From Saprospiraceae bacterium (lineage in GTDB: Bacteria; Bacteroidota; Bacteroidia; Chitinophagales; Saprospiraceae): a stretch of DNA of 64,000 nt. Under the pieces are notes generated by a model that was not told the origin of the DNA, did not search any database, and was given only the letters and a program-made list of their open reading frames with translations. The stretch is from positions 214,979-278,978 of the forward strand of contig JADKCF010000005.1 of the NCBI GenBank assembly GCA_016714765.1, written 5' to 3'. This document shows positions 38,738-48,578 of this stretch, piece after piece. The position numbers and the translations under genes are program-made. The first letter of the stretch is position 1. Each line of letters opens with the position of its first letter.

Positions 38738-39463
38738 TTAACAAAAAAATTGCATATTTTTTTTGAAGGCTTGAGTACTAATGGCTTCTTTGTTATAGTT
38801 GCTCCAGCCTTTCTGACTGCTTTTAGTGAGTTTTGCTGCCAGGAGCGGATATTCGGCCGGTTGGTAGTGTGTGATTTCCTGGTGTTCGGTAAAATGTATG
38901 ATATCACTGCAGATATCTGTGAGTGTACTCAGGATGTGGGATGAAAGGATGATGGTTTTATTATCATGATGGTGGGTGATGATGTGCTGTATGGTTTCGT
39001 TTCCGGCCAGATCTACCCCATTATACGGTTCATCCAGGATGACCACTGGCTTACTTTGTCCAAAAAGTGCTGCAAAAGCCAGTTTTTTGCGCATACCGGT
39101 AGAGTAGTTATCTACCAGCTCGTTCAATGGAAGATCTAGCACCCTTGCATATGCTTTGGATTTTTGATATTCTTCGGTGGTATTGGCTACAATGCGGATG
39201 TATTCACCACCTTTCATATATGGGTAGAAATATGGTTCCGTGGGCATAAAGGAGATATCTCCGGGTGTAAGTTTTTGGTCATGAAAAGTGATACTGCCTT
39301 TTTGAATCCGGTATATATTGGTCATGATTCTGAAAAGTGTCGTTTTACCCACGCCATTTTTTCCTACGATGCCGATGATATGTTCGGATGGAATATCGAC
39401 GGACAAATTGTCGAAAACCACCTTGTTGCCAAATGAAAAAGACAGATTTTTTATACTAAGCAT
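38738..39463 (-). CDS. ABC transporter ATP-binding protein
   Basis: The 241-residue nucleotide-binding subunit has Walker A 'GKNGVGKTTLF', a Q-loop region, signature 'YSTGMRKKLAFAALFG', Walker B 'PVVILDEPYNGVD' and a His-switch region 'TIILSSHIL'. The signature is the degenerate form (STGM) common among exporter-type ATPases. The start overlaps the end of the permease gene by eight bases, so the two are translationally coupled. The substrate is not apparent. Confidence 0.9.
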   Translation of the reverse strand: MLSIKNLSFSFGNKVVFDNLSVDIPSEHIIGIVGKNGVGKTTLFRIMTNIYRIQKGSITFHDQKLTPGDISFMPTEPYFYPYMKGGEYIRIVANTTEEYQKSKAYARVLDLPLNELVDNYSTGMRKKLAFAALFGQSKPVVILDEPYNGVDLAGNETIQHIITHHHDNKTIILSSHILSTLTDICSDIIHFTEHQEITHYQPAEYPLLAAKLTKSSQKGWSNYNKEAISTQAFKKNMQFFC

Positions 39464-40405
39464 ACAATGATTTTAAATTTTGTTCTGCACTGAAATACTT
39501 CCATATTGCGTATGAAAAAGTAATGATTACTCCACCGGGTAGTAGCATCAGCATGGTCAGTATGCCACTGATATTCTGCGAACGGCCGTTAGGATAAAGG
39601 GGTGTATACTGATGATATTTTAAAGCAATATTGAGTGCTATGGCAGCATACAGACACAATACACCATAAAGAAGAAGAGCTGTCATCTCTCCATGAAAAA
39701 TGATACCCAGTAAAAATGGGATCGCTATTATGCCTGAGAAAAATTTTATGAAAGAAAATATTTTTGATCTTACAAAATGTGTTTTCCAGTGGAGCATATC
39801 TTTTGATTCGAATGGGCCAAACATTTCGGGAAGAGCAAGGGCCAGTAAAAATAGCCAGAAAATAAAAAACCCAGGATGAATGATTGTGAGCAATCCTGTA
39901 CACCAGAACAGCATCCATAAAACCGGTGACTTTTCCACCATAAATTTTAACTCGAATAAATGCAGAGGTAAAAAGCTGACAGATTTTTTATTAGCTGAAA
40001 ACGCTTTTATAACAATATGTGGAGACAACCATCCCAGAAACATACATGCTAAAATAGTCCAAAGCGCCACTTGATATTGACCGAAATATAGATGAAAAAC
40101 GATAAAGGGCAACGCTATGATGATATACTCTGTGGCGACGTACATTGCTATGCTTGATTGCTTTGAAAATATTGTTTTTAAAAATGGCTTATCTTTTCTT
40201 GCCAGATCTAAGAATAAACATAGCAACAATACGCCGATCCATGTAGTCCACGCAGGTAGGGAAAGAATGGTAGCGCTCCAATGAAAAAAAATGCCCGCTG
40301 ACACGATTATAAAAACGATGAGCAAAACGCCCCTATGGAGCTGAGTATTCGCCAGATTTGGCGGAGTCTCAAGAGCAGGAGCTCACCCACTTTGGAAGTC
40401 ATCAT
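39456..40405 (-). CDS. ABC-transporter-like multi-spanning membrane protein, frameshifted at its N-terminus
   Basis: Seven or eight hydrophobic segments without water-soluble domains, partner of the ATPase that overlaps it. The 289-codon open frame begins at 40325, but an in-frame-but-one start ATG at 40405 gives 'MMTSKVGELLLLRLRQIWRI', whose continuation needs one extra G in a GGGG run near 40335. The ATG overlaps the TGA of the BatE-like gene, so all three genes form an operon. I infer a permease from the neighbour; no family was recognised from sequence alone. Confidence 0.7.
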
Positions 40406-41127
40406 ATTTTTTTTCCGTGGCCGGCAGGTATCCATCCTTCGTCCCCGTAAGAAGTAGTGACATGCCACCAGTCACCAAGATGTTCTTTAAAGAAAACTTT
40501 TGTTCCTTCGGGCAAGTCTGTCAGATCAGGGCTGACTTCATCTGGTCCCATTTTCAGTGCAGTAGATGGTGATGTTATAATGATGCCATTGTTTTGATAT
40601 AGATATCTGTATCGTAGCCCTCCTGCTACAGTGGATAATACAAACAGCATGATCGGTAGCACAATGCCTACTTTTTCTGTTCTACTCCATGAGAGAGAGG
40701 GATACTTGCGCCAGAAGTTGTAGCAGGCAATTGCCAAAAGTACCAAACCCATCCAAGCCCAACTGTGAGGCATCAGCAATCCAGGAAGGGTCGTAAAAAG
40801 TGAAGAGCCTGGTGGAGGAAGCAGGTTTTTTCTTTCATAAATAATTTTAATATCATTTTTGATTTGTTGATCATTGGGGTGGTATTTTAATGCTTTTTCG
40901 TAGTACAATACTGCATCTCCATACATTTGCATACCTACGGCAGCTAAAGCCATATTTTTATACAAACCTGCACCACCTCCATCATTAGATTCTATTTTTT
41001 TAAAGAGATTTATGGCCTCCTGATATTTTTTTGAATCCAAAGCCTCCTTTGCTTCTTTCCAGCCCGAAACTTGACCTATGCCAGAGGAAGACAGCCATAA
41101 ACTGATGGTGATAAAAACAAATCTCAT
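40402..41127 (-). CDS. BatE-like TPR/SH3 membrane protein
   Basis: 241 residues: signal/anchor, two to three TPR-like helix pairs ('ALDSKKYQEAINLFKKIES', 'YGDAVLYYEKALKYHPNDQQ'), two membrane segments ('MGLVLLAIACYNFW', 'VGIVLPIMLFVLSTVAGGL') and a C-terminal SH3b domain ('ALKMGPDEVSPDLTDLPEGT' then 'WWHVTTSYGDEGWIPA'). This domain order is that of the aerotolerance protein BatE, usually found beside BatABCD, which are absent here. The stop overlaps the next start. Confidence 0.78.
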   Translation of the reverse strand: MRFVFITISLWLSSSGIGQVSGWKEAKEALDSKKYQEAINLFKKIESNDGGGAGLYKNMALAAVGMQMYGDAVLYYEKALKYHPNDQQIKNDIKIIYERKNLLPPPGSSLFTTLPGLLMPHSWAWMGLVLLAIACYNFWRKYPSLSWSRTEKVGIVLPIMLFVLSTVAGGLRYRYLYQNNGIIITSPSTALKMGPDEVSPDLTDLPEGTKVFFKEHLGDWWHVTTSYGDEGWIPAGHGKKI

Positions 41128-41168
41128 ACTGTTTTTTTATTTTTTCTTTAAATGATAAACTTATTATT

Positions 41169-41243
41169 TTAATCTTTGTTTAAATCGCTATACACGAGTA
41201 AAAACAGATTGAGTAGGAGGAACAAAACGAATACGTTGTCCAT
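41169..41243 (-). CDS. possible 24-residue membrane peptide
   Basis: A minus-strand ATG at 41243 encodes MDNVFVLFLLLNLFLLVYSD followed by LNKD and TAA. It is a single hydrophobic segment with charged ends. It lies in the gap between the anti-sigma/barrel gene and the BatE-like gene. Without homology this may be chance. Confidence 0.2.
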   Translation of the reverse strand: MDNVFVLFLLLNLFLLVYSDLNKD

Positions 41244-41316
41244 ACCCGCTTGATAATCGTCTCTCCAATAAAAAATGGCAAACTTGCTAAAAAGGTATTA
41301 GTATTAATCAATTTTT

Positions 41317-42817
41317 TTAATTGAGCACAGTTTTCACTCCAAATTGAAGAGAGGAGGTATGGATCTTATCCTTATTGGGTCCAATGCCAATATCAGCACT
41401 CAATACGTGTCGCTGATAGGATGGTTGCACATATATTGAAGTGCTGCCAAATAATTTTTTTTCGAGACCAAATCCAAAGCCCACAGATGCAAAATAATTG
41501 TTTTTAAAAGAATCACCATTCAGTATTCCGTTAATAAATGGTTTTTCGTCCAGACGCGCTTCACTTGGCGTGTACAAGCCCGGGCTAGGTCTTCCTTGTC
41601 TCAGTGTCTCACTGATATCGTATCGTGCATCGGTAATCAAATTTAAAGTTGCACCAGCCATCAGATATGCGCCCCAATGGGAGTGATTGATAAAATAGTA
41701 TTTAAAATTGAGGGGTATGGTAGCGATGTCATATGAAATTTTATTCAGACTTTTTTCGAAATAATGATCAGAAAATTGTCCAAATGCCTCTGTTACTTTT
41801 TCTGGTTGATACACTCTTTGTGCATAGCCGATGCCGGTTTTCTATAGCAACATTGTTGTTTTGCCTTGAAATATTCAGCCCATAAGTATTGTTAAGGGCT
41901 TCTTTATTATATGAAGCCAGAGAGTATAACTTATCGAATGGTGTATTGATAAGATTAACATCTCCTGTCGCATAAACTCCGATCGAATACCTGGGAGTGC
42001 TCTTGTATTCAGGCATTTGCATCCCAAAAGCAAGGGCCATTTCCGACTCGATACTGGAAAGTGGGGATGGAGGTATTGGCAATAATATCTTTGTTTTTTC
42101 GGATTTGAGCACCTCCGTATACTCAGTTTTATTACTTGATACATCCGTGACAGGCTCAGTTAAATCCTTTGTCTGCATTTGGTTGTCAGCTTCAGCATGC
42201 TCTTCATTACTTATGACTGCTGTCAGTAGTGATGTATAACTTTCTGTTTCGGTACGAACCTCACTAGCTTCGATAGGCAATCCTCTAAGCTGTGGGACAT
42301 TAAATTCTGTCAAGTTTTCTGACAATACAGCAGTTTGATTTACTTTGTCCGGTCGTTGTTTTATCCTTACCTCCGCCATGTCCTTTGGATTATGGATCTT
42401 AGGAGAGGTTGTGTTAGATGCATTGTTTTTGAAGTCAACGGAAGATTCATTGGCATACAAAACCGGTGTATCACTGTTTTCATTTTCAATAAAATCTGAA
42501 ACATGGAAAAATGTGAAAACAATCAGGAATATGGCTGCAAATTCAAGGATTTTAGTTACGAAAACGGTATTTTTCCTCTCTTCGATAACTTTGAGATGCA
42601 TTTTCATCAGCTGCCAATGATGAGCATTATAGGATACCTTTTGATGTGAGATTTTTTTAGTCAATAATTGATCGAACGCAATATCATCTGAAGCCGGTGA
42701 TGAATCTGTTTTAATTTGTTGCTTTTTTTCAAAGTCAGCCCATACATCCCTGTCACCTGCCGGTGTCAGAGACTGCATTTTCTGTTTGATAATATCGTCA
42801 AAATTGTTATTATTCAT
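41317..42817 (-). CDS. anti-sigma-like protein fused to a C-terminal beta-barrel-like domain, frameshifted
   Basis: The start ATG (42817) overlaps the sigma factor stop. The N-terminal 95 residues are a cytoplasmic segment ('DDIIKQKMQSLTPAGDRDVW'), one membrane helix follows ('ILEFAAIFLIVFTFFHV'), then a long polar periplasmic linker. The C-terminal part ('YSIGVYATGDVNLINTPFDK', then in the second frame 'YDIATIPLNFKYYFINHSHW' and 'YVQPSYQRHVLSADIG') is like the porin-family beta-barrel found in Bacteroidota. A one-base shift near 41840 joins the frames. It probably holds the ECF sigma factor inactive. A single chain with both inner-membrane helix and barrel-like strands is unusual. Confidence 0.7.
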
Positions 42818-43377
42818 CTTATATCTGAATCAGCAGACAGCAACATGTTTTTAAGTTTTGTTCTTGCTTTCACAAGATTGGATCTGCATGTACTTTCATT
42901 GATATTCAGCATTTCTGAAATTTCACGATGCGAATACCCTTCTATTACATAGAGATTAAATACAGAACGATATGAATGGGGTAATTGCTGCAAGGCATAC
43001 AAAATTTCTTCACTGGAAAGATCTGATATGGCATCAGGAATATTGGTATTGACATGTATAGCTTCGTGCAGGTCCTCGGATTTTCTCCTCATATCCTTAC
43101 GGTAAAAATCTATTGCAGTATTGATCACAATCTTTCTTATCCATGCAATCAATACGGTTCCGGTTTGATATTTTCCTATGTTTCTGAATACTTTTACAAA
43201 ACTCTCATGCAAAATGTCTAAAGCATCATCGTGGTTGCTTGCATATCTTAATGAAAGTGCCATCATAGAAGAGTAATTGTCCTCATACAATTTTTTCTGA
43301 GCCCACCTCTCGTTGTTGATGCAGGCAAGGATAAAATCCGATTCATCCTGATTGAGTACTTGTAAAGTTAGATCCAT
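42814..43377 (-). CDS. RNA polymerase ECF sigma factor
   Basis: The 187-residue protein has region 2 ('YSSMMALSLRYASNHDDALDILHESFVKVFRNIGKY', with the helix-loop typical of -10 recognition) and region 4 ('ILYALQQLPHSYRSVFNLYVIEGYSHREISEML'). No extra domain. It overlaps by four bases with the membrane protein downstream, the usual sigma/anti-sigma order. Its regulon is unknown. Confidence 0.9.
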   Translation of the reverse strand: MDLTLQVLNQDESDFILACINNERWAQKKLYEDNYSSMMALSLRYASNHDDALDILHESFVKVFRNIGKYQTGTVLIAWIRKIVINTAIDFYRKDMRRKSEDLHEAIHVNTNIPDAISDLSSEEILYALQQLPHSYRSVFNLYVIEGYSHREISEMLNINESTCRSNLVKARTKLKNMLLSADSDIR

Positions 43378-43561
43378 GACCTAAAGGTAACCATAAGTCT
43401 GTATCTTGGATAAAATAAAGTGTTAAAAAAAAACTAAAAGTGTTGAAAAGACGTCCAGGAGCATATTTTTGGCAGCAAAGGCAATAAAATATATAAAATA
43501 TCACCTAAGTTACCTCATCCCGAAATAATATTGCGCCATAGGTCATAATGACCATGAAGCA

Positions 43562-44560
43562 TTAAACGTTTAATAAGCCCACGAGATCTTTTACTTCTTT
43601 GAGGGTATCTTGTGCTATACGGCGTATTTCTATGGATGATTGTCGTACCTGATCTTTTAGTTTGCGTTTATCAGCATTGATTTCTTTCTTTTTCACTATA
43701 AAGTCTGAAGTCATTTGTACCAGAGCATCTGCTGTGACCTGTTTTAAGTCGACATATTTTAATGTACCTGCATAATAGGTTTCCATAAGCTGATCGTACT
43801 CAGACTTCCAGCCTGCGGCTTTTATCAGTTCGAACAGATTTTGGATACCTTCTGCCATTGTACCCTGTGGTGTGTCACCGGAATCTGTCACTGCAGATTT
43901 GATCTGTCTTCTGATAGTGGCTTCGTCAGCAAACGCATTGATATAGTGTTTTTCACCTGCGGATTTACTCATTTTTTTTACAGGATCTGCTGTTGATCTT
44001 ATTTTTGGGGTTTCTGTATACAGAGGCTCCGGAAGTACGAAGTATTCTTTGCCTACCTGAGTATTGAATCTCTGTGCTATATCTCTGGCAAGCTCTAGGT
44101 GTTGCTCCTGGTCTTTGCCCACTGGCACGAAATCAGCTTTGTAGATGAGAATATCCGCAGTTTGGAGTACGGGGTAATCCAGCAAACCCACAGAAATAAA
44201 ATCTTCTTTGCCTCCGTCTTTGACCTGATTGCTTTTATCTTTAAACTGAGTCATGCGTGTAAGCTGACCATAGGAGCAAAAACAGTTCAGGATCCATCCC
44301 AACTCCGTATGTTCGGGCACCAAAGACTGAATAAACAGATTTTCAGGCTTGACACCCACAGCTACCAGATTGGTGATGAGATCCCATGTATTGGTCCGAA
44401 GTTTATTTACGTCATAAGGCATCGTCCTGGCATGATAATCTACTACGCCATAATAGCATTTATATTTTTCCTGCAGGTCCACCCAGTTTTTTACCGCTCC
44501 AAAATAATTGCCCAAATGCATGTCCCCGGTAGGTTGGATGGCTGAAAGTACTGTTTTCAT
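43562..44560 (-). CDS. trpS: tryptophan--tRNA ligase
   Basis: A class I synthetase of 332 residues charging tRNA-Trp. The HIGH-like motif is 'TGDMHLGNYFGAV' (residues 11-23), the KMSKS motif 'VKKMSKSAGEK' is near residue 194, and the family marks 'NPLVAVGVKPENLFIQS'-like and 'SYGQLTRMTQFKDKS' and 'LLDYPVLQTADIL' are present. The reading frame is intact over its whole length. Confidence 0.95.
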   Translation of the reverse strand: MKTVLSAIQPTGDMHLGNYFGAVKNWVDLQEKYKCYYGVVDYHARTMPYDVNKLRTNTWDLITNLVAVGVKPENLFIQSLVPEHTELGWILNCFCSYGQLTRMTQFKDKSNQVKDGGKEDFISVGLLDYPVLQTADILIYKADFVPVGKDQEQHLELARDIAQRFNTQVGKEYFVLPEPLYTETPKIRSTADPVKKMSKSAGEKHYINAFADEATIRRQIKSAVTDSGDTPQGTMAEGIQNLFELIKAAGWKSEYDQLMETYYAGTLKYVDLKQVTADALVQMTSDFIVKKKEINADKRKLKDQVRQSSIEIRRIAQDTLKEVKDLVGLLNV

Positions 44561-44675
44561 AAATTTTTTTTTGAAAATACCTTTTCTGAAGGCGCAAAGG
44601 TAAGGTAATCATTAAATATGGAGATAGTAGAGTGGGTAGTTATTATTTTGTTTTTATAGTAAAAACCAGTCAGCA

Positions 44676-45446
44676 CTATTTTTGTACATTGTCAGCATGG
44701 TGCAGATAATATTTTTTTGATTTTTCGAGAAAAAGATTCAGTGCCTCCTTCTTTGGGTCATCTAGGACATACTGAATGTTGTGGCTGAAATAATAATAGA
44801 GATCCATTCCTTCGTGGCTTTCTTTTTTTATTATTTCAGGAAGGTGACTTATGCCGTTTTTAAAAGCTGTGTTTAAATCATTTTCGATATCTGCAGGAAA
44901 GTTTTTATCTGCTACCCACACAGCAAATACAAAAGGCAGTCCGGTCCATATTTTCCAAATATGACCTAAATCGTAACTATACAAAAACTGTTTTTCATAA
45001 TCGAATACTTTATCTCCTATCATTAGTACTGCGTCGCCTTCCCGGTGGACGTAAGTATTGATATCAAGACTGTAAAATGGGATGTCCAGTTGATAATACT
45101 CTTTCATGAGTACTTTTGCCAAAAGAAATGAGGTCCTTGAATGATTGTCAAGGTATAATCTCTGACAATTGTTTATATCCTGATTGCTGAATATACATAC
45201 CGTCCTCACTTCGCCGTCGCAACCTATACAATAGTCAGAAATGATTTTGTAATTATCCAGTCCATGGAGTGCTCCCACCGGTATGAGAGCGACATCTGCT
45301 GCATTATCTTCAAAAATGGAGGCACAGGTAGCTGGTGTCTCTAAAATAATCTCCAGATTAGCAACTTCAGGACTATTTCTTAAACCATATTCAAAAGGTT
45401 TCGAATTCAGATAATTGACCATTACTATTTTGGGGGACAAGGCCAT
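44676..45446 (-). CDS. mqnA: menaquinone biosynthesis protein MqnA (chorismate dehydratase)
   Basis: MqnA removes water from chorismate in the futalosine route to menaquinone. Marks are 'VMVNYLNSKPFEYGL' at the N-terminus, 'DVALIPVGAL', 'RTVCIFSN', 'LDNHSRTSFLLAKVLMKEY' and 'VLMIGDKVFDY'. I chose the second Met (45446, MALSPKI...) because conserved sequence starts there. The pathway choice implies menaquinone respiration by the futalosine route; no other mqn gene is in this window. Confidence 0.88.
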   Translation of the reverse strand: MALSPKIVMVNYLNSKPFEYGLRNSPEVANLEIILETPATCASIFEDNAADVALIPVGALHGLDNYKIISDYCIGCDGEVRTVCIFSNQDINNCQRLYLDNHSRTSFLLAKVLMKEYYQLDIPFYSLDINTYVHREGDAVLMIGDKVFDYEKQFLYSYDLGHIWKIWTGLPFVFAVWVADKNFPADIENDLNTAFKNGISHLPEIIKKESHEGMDLYYYFSHNIQYVLDDPKKEALNLFLEKSKKYYLHHADNVQK

Positions 45447-45603
45447 GATACTGTTATATATTTTACGCAATATAAATGTTTTTTTTTCAAAAGAGTTTAA
45501 GAATATTTCTCTAATTTATAAACGATGAGCAACGAGTTGGCTATGTGTGGTTTAAAATCTCCAACTTGAAACTGCGATTTTGATATCACCACTATATTAA
45601 AGA

Positions 45604-45636
45604 TTGTACTTTGTATTCTGAAAAAATATATCTTTG
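45604..45636 (+). promoter_or_regulatory. candidate promoter of the DUF4139 gene
   Basis: TTG at 45604-45606 and TATCTTTG at 45629-45636 with a 22-base spacer match the Bacteroidota -33/-7 consensus perfectly at -7. The start codon follows about 110 bases later. Confidence 0.45.
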
Positions 45637-45748
45637 TTTAAATTTTAAGTTATGCATGATATAAAGTTTTTATGGCTGAATCTGCAGAAGTTAGTTAAAA
45701 GCTATTTTGTTATTCAATGAAATTGTCAAGGAGGTTAAAATCTATTAA

Positions 45749-47617
45749 ATGGAAAAGTATTGTAATTTATTAAAGTTTTTATTAGTAATTTCGCTTCTTT
45801 GTGTCAGCTTTAAATACACATCAGCACAGGACAAAATTATCACAACCAAGGTTACCGCATCAACTTTATATTTAAATGGTGCATTTATAAAACGTGAAGC
45901 GACTTTAAATGTAGCTAAAGGTAATACAAAGCTTATTATTGAGAAAATACCAAGAAATATAGAATTAAGAACTCTAAGGGTTGAAGTTGACCGCTCATCC
46001 CGTATTTTGACTATTAAACCATTTGTAAAGACAATTAAAAGCAAATTGGACTCAACCGTTTTATTTTCTTTAAACAACAAATTACAAAGTCTTGAAAAGA
46101 AGCAAAAAGTAAATGAAAAAAGACTTTTGGTATTGAAAGAAATAGAATCATTACTCAAAAAAAATCAACCGTCATTTATAAAAGAATATGCCATTGCGAC
46201 TAGCGAACTGATAAAAATAGTCGAACTGAATAAAACAACCCTGACAGAAGTTTATACTGCCGAAATTGATATTTTGGAAGAACAGAAGATCATTCAAAAA
46301 CAAATGAAAGATGCCAGATATGAGATATTAAGGGCTCAAACGCCTACAATAACTGAATTTATTGAACTTTGGGTCGAAGTGGCATCACCTAGTGAAAGGA
46401 ATTTAAATTTGGTGGTGAGCTATTTTACAAACCATGCATCCTGGAAACCTTTGTATGATTTCAGAGTAGAAGATGTGTCCAAACCCATCAAGGCAAATCT
46501 TAAAGCCGGCGTAATTCAAAATACTGGTGAAGATTGGCAAGATATCAAACTGTCTGTGTCTAATGGAAATCCATCCAATAATGAATCATATATAAAAGCG
46601 CAACCATGGATTTTAAATTTCAAAAGGTATATGTCAACCACGGATAAAGCATATAATCCTAACATAAAACATCTTTCAGGACTTATCACAGATCAAAATG
46701 GAGAACCGCTTATTGGTGCAAATATTCTAATCAAAGAAAAGTCTGAAATAGGTACAATAACAGATTTGGATGGAAAATTTTACCTTCCTGTTCCATTTGG
46801 TGGAAAAACTATAATTGTATCTTATACAGGCTTTAATAGTTATGAAGCACCAATTTCGAGTGATGTAATGAATGTAACAATGGAAGAAGGTAGGCTATTG
46901 GAAGAAATTGTTGTAACTGGTGGTAGTGGAGAGGAAATCAAGCAAAAGATCCCTGATGATCAAATCCTAAGAGACTTATATGTGGAACCATCAAAAATTT
47001 CGTACCAAGCCACTACATTCTCATACGATATGATTGATAAGGTTACAATTTTGAACAGTACTGAATTTATAAATCTTGAAGTAATCGAAAAAGAGATACC
47101 TACAATATATGAATACTATTGTGCACCCAAGATAGATACCTCAGCTTTTCTTATAGCCAGATTAGCAAATTGGCAGGATTACAATCTTTTGGATGGAGAG
47201 ATAAACTTATATTTTGAAGGAAAATATTTGGGCACATCATTGCTGAACACTAACCTGGCAAATGATACACTCGATATATCATTAGGCAGGGATAACGGTA
47301 TTATTGTAACCAGAACCAAAGTAAAAGATTTTTCAAAAAAATCATATTTTTCAAACAGTATAACTGAAAACAGAGTGTATGCGATAGTGGTTAGAAATAA
47401 CAAACTACAAAATATAAAAATAGTCATCGAAGAAAGTATCCCTATTACTACAAATAAGGAAATAGTGGTATCAGGGGTAGAAGCTAAGTCTGCAACAATA
47501 GATCCTGACAAAAAAATTGCTAAATGGATATTGTCAATTGACCCAAACAAAGAAGAGGAACATAGAGTTGCCTTCACTGTCAAATATCCATCTAATGAAA
47601 AAGTAAATCTTGATTAG
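45749..47617 (+). CDS. DUF4139 family exported protein with inserted carboxypeptidase-regulatory-like domain
   Basis: 622 residues: signal peptide (ending near 'FKYTSA'), an N-terminal DUF4140-like region ('TASTLYLNGAFIKREATLNV'), a coiled coil (about 95-185), and DUF4139 beta region ('VSYFTNHASWKPLYDFRVED', 'NTGEDWQDIKLSVSNGNP'). At about residues 309-395 an extra domain is inserted: 'LSGLITDQNGEPLIGANILI' to 'GFNSYEAPI', the carboxypeptidase-regulatory-like fold of TonB-dependent receptors, ending with a 'LEEIVVTGGSGEE' plug-type motif. DUF4139 resumes with 'YEYYCAPKIDTSAFLIARL'. Function of the family is unknown (mucoidy-inhibitor-like). Confidence 0.85.
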   Translation: MEKYCNLLKFLLVISLLCVSFKYTSAQDKIITTKVTASTLYLNGAFIKREATLNVAKGNTKLIIEKIPRNIELRTLRVEVDRSSRILTIKPFVKTIKSKLDSTVLFSLNNKLQSLEKKQKVNEKRLLVLKEIESLLKKNQPSFIKEYAIATSELIKIVELNKTTLTEVYTAEIDILEEQKIIQKQMKDARYEILRAQTPTITEFIELWVEVASPSERNLNLVVSYFTNHASWKPLYDFRVEDVSKPIKANLKAGVIQNTGEDWQDIKLSVSNGNPSNNESYIKAQPWILNFKRYMSTTDKAYNPNIKHLSGLITDQNGEPLIGANILIKEKSEIGTITDLDGKFYLPVPFGGKTIIVSYTGFNSYEAPISSDVMNVTMEEGRLLEEIVVTGGSGEEIKQKIPDDQILRDLYVEPSKISYQATTFSYDMIDKVTILNSTEFINLEVIEKEIPTIYEYYCAPKIDTSAFLIARLANWQDYNLLDGEINLYFEGKYLGTSLLNTNLANDTLDISLGRDNGIIVTRTKVKDFSKKSYFSNSITENRVYAIVVRNNKLQNIKIVIEESIPITTNKEIVVSGVEAKSATIDPDKKIAKWILSIDPNKEEEHRVAFTVKYPSNEKVNLD

Positions 47618-47752
47618 GATAATAGATCAGTTGTAATTCGTCTCATTCTTTCTGTGTTTTGAAAGATAATTTTTTTGAGTCATGAATATAGAATTACCAA
47701 TGGAATTTCACAAGGTATATCCAATTGTTATACTTTAAATGTTTAAGAGAAA

Positions 47753-48571
47753 TTATTGTTTAATTACCTTTTGCACCTTCAAAATATTGCCTGAATTATC
47801 TTTTAAAACTGCGATATACAGACCTTTTGTCAGGGTACTTGTATTTAAGTTTTTATCTTGTGGATTTATCTTGTAGGAGAAGGAACCGGACAAACCAATT
47901 AGAGTGACTAGCGATACCGATTCATTTGTAAGAGTAATAAAATCTTGACAAGGATTTGGGTAAAGATAAAGATCAGTGGTCCATTCAAGTTCCTCAAGAG
48001 AAGTAGTGGAAGGTCCTTTAAGGGTCAACTGGCTAAATACATTATTATCTCCATTGGTGTTGCCGTTTTGATTGATAGCCAGACCAGTAAAATAAAATTT
48101 TACCTTGCCCATATCTGAGGATGGCGCTTTCCAGTTGGCAGTAAAAATACCGTTTGTTTTTGCAGCAGACTGTACTAGGTATTTTCTTGGTTTTTGCTGA
48201 ACAGTAAGTTGTTGCTGTTTGACCTTGTCACCGAAAGCCGACCATACTCCCAGATCACTATTGGTCAGTGAATCCAGGCAAGCCATCTGAAATCCAAATG
48301 CTTTAGGGCTGTTGGTGGCAGACACCCTTAGTCTTACGATATATGTTTCGCCTGGGGTGTAAGTGTTTACTTTTACAGAGTCCTTGTTCATGATGTCAAG
48401 CGCTACCGCTGGAACATAATTGCCTGCCGGTGTGTGACAGGTAGCACATGAATTATGAGATGCCTCACCCGGTGCTTTGGTGACTGCCTGGGGTACTCCA
48501 CCAGCGTTGGCTAATAAAAAGTAGATGCTTCCGACGAAAGACACTGCAATGATGTTTTGTCTTAGATTCAT
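47753..48571 (-). CDS. choice-of-anchor V domain protein with CxxCH and T9SS tail
   Basis: 272 residues: signal peptide, then 'GGVPQAVTKAPGEASHNSCA' with a single CATCH (CxxCH) motif near residue 42, a Reeler-like beta domain ('YIVRLRVSATNSPKAFGFQM', 'GKVKFYFTGLAINQNGNTNG') and a T9SS tail ('LYLYPNPCQDFITL', 'KGLYIAVLKDNSGNILKVQK'). The combination is known as choice-of-anchor V. The single CxxCH could bind one haem c or simply be a structural motif. It follows the acyltransferase gene by seven bases on the same strand. Confidence 0.85.
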   Translation of the reverse strand: MNLRQNIIAVSFVGSIYFLLANAGGVPQAVTKAPGEASHNSCATCHTPAGNYVPAVALDIMNKDSVKVNTYTPGETYIVRLRVSATNSPKAFGFQMACLDSLTNSDLGVWSAFGDKVKQQQLTVQQKPRKYLVQSAAKTNGIFTANWKAPSSDMGKVKFYFTGLAINQNGNTNGDNNVFSQLTLKGPSTTSLEELEWTTDLYLYPNPCQDFITLTNESVSLVTLIGLSGSFSYKINPQDKNLNTSTLTKGLYIAVLKDNSGNILKVQKVIKQ

Positions 48572-48578
48572 GATAAGT

